A stretch of 64,000 nucleotides of DNA from Humulus lupulus (lineage: Eukaryota > Streptophyta > Magnoliopsida > Rosales > Cannabaceae), in assembly GCF_963169125.1 (NCBI RefSeq), contig NC_084794.1, positions 86,349,018 through 86,413,017 on the forward strand. Direction: 5' to 3'. Shown here in pieces: positions 54,866 through 64,000 of the stretch. Both the position numbers and the translations under genes were made by a program. Positions within the stretch are counted from its first letter, which is position 1, and the number at the start of each line of letters is the position of its first letter. The notes beneath the pieces were generated by a model, which ran no database searches, was not told the origin of the DNA, and saw only the letters and a program-made list of their open reading frames with translations.

Positions 54866-56749
54866 TGTTAGGAGTATATCATAAAAGCATGTAAAAGACA
54901 TTTATTATTTCGATGAATAAATAAATACAATGGTCTATTATTATTATATTTAGAATATCAAATTATTGTTTGAATAATTTTTGTAAATATTATAAAAATT
55001 CCATATTCATTATTGAGGATGTGATATTGTTTTAGTAGGAGAGAATTAAGATCACATAAATGAATAAAAATAGTCAACAACAACAAATTGAAGTTATGGA
55101 ATTCTTTAATTGAGATTGTAAGTATGGTTTGCTGAGTATCATGTTGATACAAATAATCTAGATTCAGATTATTGATGTGGTAAGACATCTTGGTAAAGGT
55201 GCTTTATATAATATGATTATATATGACATGGACCGATATGAATAAAAGTCTTTATCAAAAAACCATTTAATAATAACGATTTGTAATTCATATCATAACT
55301 GATGATCATTTATAGATCAACCTAAATCCTGAGTGTTCATGAACTCCTGCTCATGTTTATTAAATCTTTTGATTCATTCGTTAAGGCCTCTTCATAGAAT
55401 GAGACTAATGACTTTTGTTTTGGAGATTTAATATCATGGATGGCTGGGAACATGTATCAACAATACGGAATATAATCTTTCCTAACGGATCCTATATTAG
55501 TTCCCTTACGGGTTAATTCTGGAACTGAATGATTTTGAACTCAAATCTATAATTAGATTATAGATTAATTATTCACTAGTGAATTAACGGTACTTAAGGA
55601 ACAAAAAGTAAATTAGAAAGGTAAAATGGTAATTCTTCCGTTCTAATTTATGAACTAATTAATTAGAGGGTTGAACTATTGTGAGATGGTTATATCAATG
55701 GAGAACTTAAAATAATATTTCTATAAAAGTATATCTATAACATAAAGAGTTCAATTCTGAATTTATAGTGGAGAAATATCAGAATTAATAAATTAACTAT
55801 TATAATTAAAGAGTTTAATTATTTAGTTTTAATTTATTGAAGTTTAATATTATAGGTCCATGGTCTCCGAAATGGCTCAAACAAACACTGACAAAGATAA
55901 ATACAAAAATGGGAAAAAGGACTTATTTGATAAGTAAAATATTTTTCTATGCGCTAAACATAATAATTATATAATTATGTGTAATTAATTAATTATTTGA
56001 TTTAACAAAAATATAATTAATATATTTTTTGGATTTTTGGTATTTAAATAATAAGAAAAATTGAGAAAAATCACATGTCTTCCTTGGCATGTGGTACACG
56101 TGTAGCACAATACACAGTCACTGTGCTACATGCACAAGAAGCTTCTAGAAGTTTCTTTGTTCCACAATTTTAGTTATTTAAATATTAAATAAATAATGAG
56201 ATATTATAATATGATTAAAATATTATTATTTAAACAAAATCTGATAACTGGTAAGTTATTTTTAAATTGTTTTAAATAACTAATATTTTTTTAATATATT
56301 GGATATATTAAATATAGGAGATCAGTTTTTTCTAGAACGATACTTTTCAGTGATAGAAAATATATCGTGACATCTCCCTGAGAGAAAGAGAACAGTGATA
56401 CAAGCATAAGTCACTGTTCTTCACAAACTTAGGTCCAAACTTTATCAGATCTCATGTGTTGAGAACATTTGATAAATAGATTTTGCCTATTATTTTGTAT
56501 AGCGAGCCCACACTCGTTCTTTGTGTGTTGAGAACATTTTGGAAGATCCTGGTGTGAGATCTCAAAGATTTTTGCCATACAAAAAGCTAGCAGCAAGGAA
56601 GGACTTGAGGTAATTTTCTATTCATATATTTGATTCAATATATATATGTATGTGAAGAAGTAGATCTAGAAATCTTTTGGGGTTAAATTAACGATTTTGA
56701 TTATTGTTCTGCTGCGTATGATCTCTGATTTGATCTATAAAAACCAACA
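54866..56749 (+). repeat. 3' LTR of inner copia
   Basis: 1884 bp, TGTTAGGAGTATATC ... AAAAACCAACA, followed by the TATGA duplication (56750-56754). The hairpin at 56099-56132 has decayed arms. Confidence 0.9.
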
Positions 56750-56754
56750 TATGA

Positions 56755-57332
56755 TATAGAAGAAGAAGAGAAAAACACAACAATAAAAAAATAACATAAT
56801 ACACAATTTAGACAAAACTAGTTTTTGTCAAACAAAACTCTCTCTATATTTCTTCTTCTTTATTCTAGCCATTCTCAGATCATAATCCAAGTTCTCATGT
56901 GTTGGGAAATACTTGTGATTCCTAAAATACAAACTCATGTTCTCTATGTGTCCACACACATCTTGAGGTGTAGAGAACACTCCGAAAGATCGTGGTTTGA
57001 GTACTCAAAGCTTTGGAATGGAAGATCTATAAAAATTCGAAAAGACTTAAGGACATTTGATAGGTTTCAAGAGGTAAAAGTTTATGTTCTTGATTTTTTT
57101 GTGTTTATATATTATATATATTTATATAAATATATTGTATATTTATATATTTGTTGCATGATTAATAGTATTGTATGATAATGTTTCTGGATTGTTTCCT
57201 TGCTCATATAAATTATTTATATGATTATTGAAAAATTTTGTATGTTGTTGTGTTGTTTCATAATAAGAATAAAACAACAACAGGCCCACCACACACAAGG
57301 TTTTGATGAGTGCTCTGATTGGTTTTCCAACA
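56755..57332 (+). repeat. Outer copia 5' LTR, second part
   Basis: It resumes after the TATGA duplication and ends GGTTTTCCAACA. It aligns with the 3' LTR remnant at 62120-62693 (for example TTCTCATGTGTTG, ACACACATCTTGAG, AAGATCGTGGTTTGAG). A donor-like GAG/GTAAAA lies at 57074. The ORF at 56825-57178 is not a gene. Confidence 0.85.
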
Positions 57333-57334
57333 AT

Positions 57335-57346
57335 TGGTACCAGAGT
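57335..57346 (+). other. Primer binding site of outer copia
   Basis: TGGTACCAGAGT three bases after the LTR end, a near match to TGGTATCAGAGC, the initiator-tRNA-Met site. Confidence 0.75.
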
Positions 57347-59374
57347 AGGTCATTAATCTATACATATTATTAATTGCTGTGTGGGATCATATGCATTTTT
57401 ATATTATATGTGATATATGTTTGAATGGATGGATGTTTGTTTTCATGTTGATAGATTCTTAAGGGTTGTTTATTATGGTGCTTTTGTGTGTTATGAATTG
57501 TTCTTAAAATTTTAAGATGAAATGTGTAAGCCATTTTGGGGTATATGATTTTTGTAATTTTTTGTGAAAAAATTATGGGTTATAAAATTCTGTCCCGAGC
57601 CCAAGTTGATGCCTGCGCTTCAGTCGCACGCCCAGCCAAACGTGCCCCTGCGCCAAGGCAGTCGCGCCCCTATACCCAGCAGCAGCGCCCGTGCGCCCCG
57701 TCGCCTCCTTGCGCTCCTGCCACGACCCTTGCGCGTGCCTCCCTGTTGCCCAGCCACCGCGCCTCCTGCGCACCTCAGCCGCAGGCCGCCCCACTCCCAT
57801 GCTGGACCACCCCTGACCACCGCCTCTTGGTACAACACCTAATGCGTTGTTACCATCAACATATTTTTAATTATTCATTTAATTAAAATTCAGAAATTGA
57901 ATTAAAATAATTTTAATTTGGTAATTTCTTTATTTAAAATAATGGTGATTATTTACCCTAATTAAAAATGTTTTAATTGTTATCTTCCATAATTAGAATT
58001 CTTTTAATTAAAATATCCAAAACTAAAATTATCTTGAATTTTAATTTATTAAAATTAAATGTTATCTTTTGAATTAATTCACCCAAATGCAAATTGGGCC
58101 TTAGAAACTTTTGGGTGTTAAAACCCAAAGTTTAATTATTTTAAAAGTTTGTTTAAAATAATTAAAAAGTTCTATAATTCAAAATGGATATGGAAAAAGG
58201 GGTGGCATTGGCTCAAAAGACTACATCTCAAGGTTGAATATCAAAGTGCTCTTCATCAAGCCTTGGTTAGTCTATGTTACATTTTTTTCATGTATATTTT
58301 TGCATGTGTTGTAATTTTTTATAGAAATACCCAAAAGTTACCGTACCCGCTTTTATTTAATTTATTTATTATAAATGTTTGAATGTGATTAAAATGTTTA
58401 ATAGTTTGTCATGCATTAAAACATGTCATTCATATACACTCACACAATATGCAACTAGCATGCATTACATTCGTGTAGAAACATGCTATTAGGAACGTCC
58501 TATATTATTTGTTATATGTTTATATGTGATAATTCATATAATAATAAATTTAGTCTTAATTAGTTAAGATGGTAAATCAAAATTAAAGATGTTTAATTTA
58601 TTGCTTTAATGAAAATGTTTTATTATAATAAAAATGGTATTCTCTTAATTAAAGAAAAATTAATATTAGAATTAAGGACACAATTTTAATTTTTTGCTTA
58701 ATTAGATTAGTAATTAATAGAATATCATTTGGTTAGCATAAATAAATTTATTTTTACAACAAAATTAAAAAAATATTGATTTTGTGAAAAAACATACTTT
58801 TTCAAAATAGTGAGTGAGAGAGGGAGTTATGACAATAAGTCTCATGGTCTCCATTATTAGTTGAACACCAAGAGGCATAGGAAAGGCCTCGTCTCGCCTT
58901 CGTTTACGGCCTCCCTAAGAAAATACTTCCGAATATGTTTATTTTATCTCAAGATTGACTTCTCTTATGATAATATAATTAATGATGTATTTCAAGTTTG
59001 ACTGGCCCTAAGGCACATTCTCTAGTTAAGTCATTGATTAAAAATAATGGGTTACACTCCAAAGGTGTATCTAGGCTTTCGAGCACGACTAATGCATCTT
59101 GACCAAACTAGCAGTAGTTCATAAGTCAAAAGAGAAAAAGACATTTTTAAGTTTTCACTTATGAAATTGAGATTTGTTTCAAAATTAATTTGGGGTTAAT
59201 CTAGCCTACCCTAAGGCGGTGCATTAACTTTTCAAATTAGTTTATCGTGGATTAGTATTTTTTTATGTGTTTTTATATGTTGCATTCATGCATCATATTT
59301 ACTTTTCCAAATAAAATATGATAATTATTATATGTTTTAATTCATTATATTCTATTTATTTATTTCCAGCAACG
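57347..59374 (+). other. Long untranslated leader of outer copia
   Basis: No gene over 2.0 kb. It holds a GC-rich block (57590-57835) that yields spurious ORFs on both strands, TTTGACTGGCCCTAAGGC (58998), ATAATGGGTTACACTC (about 59045), CTACCCTAAGGCGG (59208), and ends TTATTTCCAG at 59369. The same parts occur in the same order in the inner copia leader. Confidence 0.6.
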
Positions 59375-59910
59375 ATGGTCAATCCTCTTAATCCTGATCT
59401 TGTACTTGAAAACTTGGGAAATCAAACCTACCTCAATGACAAACTCTTGGAAAGGATTCCATTTAATCTTAACCACATGAGAAGTTGGTACGATGGGATT
59501 CACATTGTCTTCATAACACAAAACTTGTATGGAGCGATCTATGATCTACCACGAGAGGAACAACTTTTTTCATCTAGCTTTGATGAACATGAAAAATATG
59601 GTGAATGGATGAGATCGAATCACCTGGCACGACAATGCATGTTATCGACCATGCATGGTGACATTAAAGAAAGATACATGGTTATTAAAACTACATATTA
59701 GATGTGGGCCATGATAAAGGATGATGTTATAGCACATGCTCAATTTTTAATATGGGGTAAATTCGATTAACTCAAAAACTCTTCTTTAATATTTTTTGAA
59801 TGCTTGACTCAAAATTATGCCACTAATAATATTTTTCATATGTTCTTGTTTTCAGGGATGTAGAAATCTTTTGAGAAGCGGTTGCATTGAAACCAAAGCG
59901 AATAAGAAAT
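59375..59910 (+). pseudogene. Short gag-like ORF of outer copia
   Basis: ATG at 59375 (MVNPLNPDLVLENLG). Residues 35-115 hold the gag-like region: HMRSWYDGIHIVFITQN, then EKYGEWMRSNHLARQCMLST, with a TAG at 59699-59701 and MWAMIKDD after it. A GT (59757) and AG (59855) bound a 99 bp intron at the same place as in the inner copia ORF, but the downstream frame is decayed. It is homologous to 39574-40133 and not to a full gag. Confidence 0.5.
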
Positions 59911-60365
59911 GATGAAGACAAATGAATATAGAAAATATTAGTTTAGAAATTTATTTTGTATAGTTTAAAACAATTTAAAATTTTCCATTTTGAAATAGTT
60001 GATGTTTATTATGAAAGAAATTAATAAGTTTTTTTTTTCTAGAAACTATGTTTTGTTTAGATTCCTTTATTTGATGAATGAACAAGTTTGGTATTTCTTT
60101 TGAATAATAAATTTAGTTGTTATTTTTTTTAAAATATACTTGTTCCACCTATTTCATCAATGAGTATAAACGATAATTATGAGTTATTCATTATTGTGCA
60201 AATCATAGATTTAATGAGACACTTTATTCCAGTCCAATTAAGTGAAACATATATGTGAATTATTTTTTATTGGTTTGTAATTAATTAGACAGATAAAACA
60301 AATAAAAGACAATATTTTATTTCAACCATTCAATGGGTCTCTCCCTGTTTATATAGTCTGTTAAT
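59911..60365 (+). other. Non-coding gap in outer copia
   Basis: AT-rich, no ORF. It corresponds in position to the gap at 40134-40440 of the inner copia, where gag C-terminus and protease would be expected. Confidence 0.45.
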
Positions 60366-62115
60366 TAAAGTTAAACCAAAAGACATTTCTCTAATAAAGG
60401 ATCAAAAATCACATAATCGTTTAGTTAATACATAGAGATGTATGTTGAACATTTTAATGTTCAAAGCTAAAGGAGATAATAAATAGTAAGTCAATATTGA
60501 TTGACACTTATTTTAGATATGTTTAACTTTGATCAAATGCAAAGAAAATTTCTATAAAATTTTCAAGCAATGTTTAAAGTAAAGTCACTTGGAGACTTGT
60601 TTGATCTGATCAAAAGGAAGTTTAAACTTGAATTTGGAATTCAAGTAGTTTGTATGTGAAATTTGAATTCAAACACAACTCACATACAACTAGAATGCTA
60701 AGCATAATTAGTATTTTGGAAATGGAATATAATCATATTAGATAAGATTAAATATATAATGGGTAGTCATTGTCGTCTTTATTATTTCTATAATTTTAAC
60801 ACTTGTTATACTCTATACATGTTTGCTTGTACAACATCAAAAACTTAGAAGTTGGGATTCACAACTGGTTGTGTGAATGAAAAATTGAAATTTTTCCATG
60901 AAGTTATTTAGTGAAACAATTTAATAATCATAAAAGAATACAAAAGAGTTTGTATCTCTTTAAATGCTACTTTAATGAAGCATGATTATTATAATCACTA
61001 TATTTTCTAGTTAAGTTGTTGCTAGAAATAATGATTGCAAGTCAAGTAAGCAAGATATTGATAATTAACAATGATAAAACCAAAGAATATCGCAAATTAT
61101 GCAAAACATTTTTGTAGTAACTATTCCATTACAAATGTAAAGATAGTTAAATTGTGTGTAGCACAATCTAACTATACTTCATTCACATACTAGTATATAA
61201 AATGAAGAGTTTTTGCAGAAAACAATGGTTGAAACACCATGAATTAAGAAATGGAATTTGAAATTCTATGACATCTGGATTCTTAAACATCCAACTAAAG
61301 TTCATTGGGCTTTAGTTTAAAATAGGATATTCAAGATTAAGAGGAGAACATAGGAAAATATAGACTTTTCTAAGTTAGGTTAATAGCCAAAGTAGGGATG
61401 TCAATTTAACACGCGAGGTAGGGTCCCTGTGGGGACCCGCCCCTAATGGGGCGGGAGCGGGGAACATGACCCCTGTCCCGAACCCGCCCCATTTACATTG
61501 TAATTTGTATTTTTAATATAAATATTATTAAAAATATATAATATAATAATTTATATAAAAATATATATATTTATTAATGGTATAATTTATTGTTGTCTAA
61601 TTATTTTATATTAAAAAGTACTAATTAATTTAATTTATTTAATTTAATTTTATTTAATTTATTTGATCAATTTTAGAAAAAAAAATTAAACATTTTTACT
61701 AAACGGGTACCCGATGGGGCCTCGACCTTGAGACGGGGCGGGGACGGGAGAGTCATTCCCGACCCCGCCCCGCCCCGTTTACATCCCTAAGTCAAAGGCT
61801 ATGAGTAGAAAGAAGAATTTATTACTTTAATAAATGTCTTTTATTGCAACCAAACTTCAATATGTTTACAAGCTCTTGTCCACTACTTTATGCATGGATT
61901 ATGAGATTAATTTAAATGGATGTCTAAGTAGTCTTTACTAGAATGGCTGACATGACAGAATCATTTAAAGATCTAGACCAGAAAAAGATTATGTTATAAT
62001 TCTTATTCTTGATATTGACAAACATTCTAATAATTAGGAATGATGTAGAGAAATTTTCAATAGAATAGAACTGGTTAGATGAACATTTCTAAATATTGGA
62101 TTTAGAAAAGCCAAG
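60366..62115 (+). pseudogene. pol: Heavily decayed pol of outer copia
   Basis: No long frame remains, but broken matches follow pol order. At 60370-60620, integrase-like pieces align with the DVCG and YSRYG regions of copia A. At 61215-61390 and 61798-62000 are RT pieces (a HELRNGI segment aligned to the NQEMES region; a DYEI...MDV pattern). At 62000-62110 is a segment aligned with the region just before and after YVDD. A hAT MITE (61393-61789) sits in the RT part. The region 60620-61210 is not recognisable. Confidence 0.55.
61393..61789. mobile_element. hAT-type MITE (397 bp)
   Basis: It starts TAGGGATGTCAATT and ends GTTTACATCCCTA, terminal inverted repeats of about 10 bp, with subterminal G/C-rich blocks (GGGGCGGG and CCCCGCCCC). 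Flanks are AGCCAAAG (61385-61392) and AGTCAAAG (61790-61797), an 8 bp target duplication with one mismatch, typical of hAT. The target is the RT segment KGY of the outer copia. It has no coding capacity. Confidence 0.8.
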
Positions 62116-62119
62116 AATG

Positions 62120-62693
62120 TTCTATACATTCAATTCTATACATAACAATAAAAAAATAATACAATACACAATTCAAAATAGTTAACAGAGTTTTTGTCTG
62201 AAAAAACTCTCTCTATTTCTTCTTCTTTATTCTAGCCATTCTCAAACCATAATCCAAGTTCTCATGTGTTGAGAAATAGTTGTGATTCCTAAAATACAAG
62301 CCCATATTCTCTATCTGCCCACACACATCTTGAGATGTAGAGAACACTCCAGAAGATCGTGGTTTGAGTGCTCAAAGCTTTGGATAGGAAGATTGATAAA
62401 AATATGAAAAGACTCAAGGACACTTGATAGGCTTCAAGAGGTAAAAGTTTATATTCTTGATTTTTTTAATATATTATATATAAAAATATTGTATATTTTT
62501 ATATATAATTGTTGCATGATTAATAATATTGTATGATAATGTTTTTGGATTATTTTCTTGGTTATATAAATAGTCTAAATGATTATTGAAATTTTTTGTA
62601 TATTGTTGTTCAGTTGTTTCATAATAAGAAGAAAACAACAGTGGGCCCACCACGCACAAGTTTTCGCTGCATGTTCTTATTGGTTTTCCAACA
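62120..62693 (+). repeat. 3' LTR of outer copia, truncated
   Basis: Only the last 570 bp or so match the 5' LTR; about 1.6 kb of LTR and the end of pol are missing by an internal deletion. It ends GGTTTTCCAACA, followed by the ACCAG duplication (62694-62698) and chromovirus sequence. Confidence 0.8.
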
Positions 62694-62960
62694 ACCAGAA
62701 CTCACACTTCCTGAACTTCACAAACAGACTGTGTTCTATCAGCCCCAGCAAGACCAACCTGAGAAGTTACTCGTGCTCTTCCTCTGACTGCGAATATACT
62801 AGGATATCGTCGATAAAGACGATCACAAACCGATCCAGATACTCCTTGAACACTTTGTTCATCAGATCCATGAAAGTTGCCAGGGCATTAGTCAAACCAA
62901 ATGACATGACGAGATACTCATAATGCCCATATCTGGTACAGAAGGCTGTCTTTGGTATGT
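62694..62960 (-). pseudogene. pol: Chromovirus RT, central part
   Basis: On the minus strand: [17 protein letters not shown], then a [20 protein letters not shown] segment with the catalytic FIDD. A frameshift follows before the copia insertion. RT continues at 34260 on the far side of the nest. The N-terminal half of RT is missing: protease sequence runs directly into this piece near 62960. Confidence 0.8.
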
Positions 62961-63545
62961 TTTCCTTTTTCTATCATCCTCTGAGCTTTGAGAGATGAAA
63001 TAAGTGACGTACGTAATCCTAAAACCTCTCCCATAAAGCATAGTCTCTGACCGTCAGGAGTCTTGAACGTCACTTGCTTACGTCTGCACTCAATGGTTGC
63101 GCCATGCCTTGCAAGCCAATCCATCCCAGTATTATGTCGAAGTCTTTGATTTCTAGTTCTATCAGGTCTCCTTCTAGTTCTACGTCCTTAATTTTGATAG
63201 ATACACCTCGTACTATCCGTGATGATAGGACTACTTCACCTGAAGGAAATTCTGTCACAAACCTCTAAATCTTTCACAAAGTTTGTCTAATTTCTCTATA
63301 ATTCTTAACGAGATATACGAGTGTGTAGCTCCCGAATCAAATAATAATGAACATACATTATTGAGGATAGGTATCTGACCTGTGACCACTTTATTACTAG
63401 CTTCATCTTCTCCCTGGTCAAGGCAAAGACTCTGGCAAAAACCATCTTGTTGTCCTTTTTCTCTTCTTGTTTGAGCTAGGGACATTCTTTCTTTCGGTGA
63501 CCTTCCTGACCACAATTGTAGCATCCCTTGGTGTTTGCACGACAC
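62961..63545 (-). pseudogene. Chromovirus protease
   Basis: The minus ORF 63545-63255 carries FDSGATHSYISLRI, the DSGAT active site, intact. After a stop or frameshift at about 63255, 63258-63070 continues with FPSGEVVLSSRIVRG and FDIILGWIGL, where DFDVILGMDWL is usual. A second frame shift leads to MDWLARHGATIECRRKQVTF (63124-62918). The frame then enters a deletion junction into RT. Confidence 0.8.
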
Positions 63546-64000
63546 TCACCAAGATCTTTCTTTGGGAACTTAGAGCATTGCGGGTAAAATACATAACCCG
63601 ACCTACTACCTCCATTGTTTGTCCGTGCTCTTTTATCGTTGTCGGACTGCTTATTATCAGGATGACTTCCCTTCTGACCATTATTGTTGTTGTGCTGATG
63701 GTTGTTGTGGTGGTTGTTCCAACCATTCTGAGATTGACTCTGCTGTTTAGGCTCAGGGTTACTGGCCTTCTCCTTACTAACATTCGCCTGAAGCCTTTCT
63801 ACCTCTATAGTCGTTTTAGGGTATCGACATAAGTAGTAATTCCAGGGTTTGCTAGCTTAACCCATAGCTCAATCTTTGTCTAAGTCCTCTTACAAACTTG
63901 GTAACCCTCAGAAAATCAGTTGGGACCAGCTCTGGAGCAAACTTGGCCAGCCGATCAAACTGTCGAGCATACTCTGCTACCGATAAGTTACCCTGTTTCA
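63420..64000 (-). pseudogene. gag: Chromovirus gag, C-terminal part
   Basis: On the minus strand at the window edge, the capsid end reads EYARQFDRLAKFAPELVPTD followed by KFVRGLRQRL. An Asn/His/Gln-rich linker follows (63620-63740), then a zinc knuckle CYNCGQEGHRKKEC (about 63470-63525) with all four ligands. Shadow ORFs on both strands of the linker are not genes. The N-terminus is outside the window. Confidence 0.8.

Larger units (their letters stand above)
35941..56749 (+). mobile_element. Inner copia element (Angela-like), hosting Tat element 2
   Basis: LTRs at 35941-37799 and 54866-56749, both starting TGTTAGGAGTAT and ending AAAAACCAACA, with the exact duplication TATGA outside (35936-35940, 56750-56754). 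Inside are a degenerate primer site, a long leader, a short spliced gag-like ORF, pre-integrase, integrase, RT, RNase H and a polypurine tract. Tat element 2 splits it at the integrase start. Without that insertion it is about 9.1 kb. The LTR length and pol sequence match copia A. Confidence 0.9.
34266..62693 (+). mobile_element. Outer copia element, inserted in the chromovirus RT
   Basis: It starts TGTTGGGAATAATGCCC at 34266 and ends GGTTTTCCAACA at 62693, flanked by ACCAG on both sides. Its 5' LTR (34266-35940 plus 56755-57332, 2253 bp in total) is split by the inner copia. Next come a primer site, a long leader, a gag-like ORF and heavily decayed pol. The 3' LTR is reduced to its last 570 bp or so. 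It is the oldest of the three nested copies judging by decay. Confidence 0.85.
32878..64000 (-). mobile_element. Del/Tekay-like chromovirus (Ty3/gypsy), hosting the nest
   Basis: Sequence at 62694-64000 (gag, protease, part of RT) and 32878-34265 (end of RT, RNase H, integrase) belongs to one minus-strand element. It is split by 28.4 kb of nested insertions bounded by the ACCAG duplication (34261-34265 and 62694-62698). Joining the flanks restores continuous RT sequence. The integrase is cut on the left by gypsy B, and gag continues beyond the right edge. The domain order and integrase sequence fit the Del/Tekay lineage; the chromodomain is not in the window. Confidence 0.85.

Noticed and set aside
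54494..55188. Minus-strand ORFs opposite the inner copia RNase H and LTR
   Set aside because: Shadow frames; the matching ORF opposite copia A (26822-27022) shows they follow pol codon structure.
57536..57886. Pro/Ala/Arg-rich ORFs on both strands
   Set aside because: Composition artefact of the GC-rich leader block of the outer copia.
63418..63832. Val/Thr-rich ORFs on both strands near the right edge
   Set aside because: Shadows of the Asn/His-rich chromovirus gag linker.

Overview
This is 64 kb of plant nuclear DNA, almost certainly from a dicot. There is no bacterial-style gene organisation, rRNA, tRNA or CRISPR array, and I found no single-copy host gene that I can defend. Nearly everything is LTR retrotransposon (Ty1/copia Angela-like; Ty3/gypsy Tat and Del/Tekay-like), plus an endogenous pararetrovirus remnant, a hAT-type MITE and fragments of a transposon-borne gene. 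The ~2 kb LTRs that start TGTA and end GTTACA remind me of repeats in Rosales such as Cannabis and hop. That is from memory, not verified.

Layout. (a) 1-12.3 kb: the end of a copia-type LTR (1-915); a decayed caulimovirid copy on the minus strand (about 2.6-4.9 kb) beside an unclassified repeat; an isolated viroplasmin-like ORF (6172-6603); and a minus-strand transposon-associated gene (11.3-7.4 kb) split by a 2.2 kb solo LTR with its target duplication. (b) 12312-24763: Tat element 1 (plus strand) with 5' LTR, primer site, gag, protease, RT, two RNase H domains, integrase and an antisense gene. It carries two solo LTRs (16238-18273 and 21229-21990) and is cut off on the right. (c) 24764-30505: copia element A (minus), 3' LTR plus nearly intact pol, lacking its 5' end. 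It is fused in frame to the gag of gypsy B (30506-32877), whose LTR holds a GC-rich minisatellite. (d) 32878-64000: a Del/Tekay-like chromovirus (minus) into which three retrotransposons went one inside another.

The nest is the clearest result. The chromovirus was hit by an outer copia (34266-62693, duplication ACCAG). The 5' LTR of that copia was hit by an inner copia (35941-56749, duplication TATGA). The integrase of that copia was hit by Tat element 2 (40602-52329, duplication TGAC/ATGAC). All three junction pairs can be read directly and each restores the interrupted sequence. The outer copia also carries a 397 bp hAT MITE with an 8 bp duplication.

Most interesting biology. Tat element 2 carries, antisense to its own genes, what looks like a complete eukaryotic gene: TATA box, 5' UTR, leader intron, four coding exons, an NLS-like segment and a coiled coil. 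Two of its introns are conserved at the same places in Tat element 1. The inner and outer copia elements share a long structured leader with a predicted leader intron and a short, spliced gag-like ORF that differs from the gag of the related copia A. None of the elements is fully intact: stops, frameshifts or deletions are noted for each. All boundaries and motif calls were read by eye.
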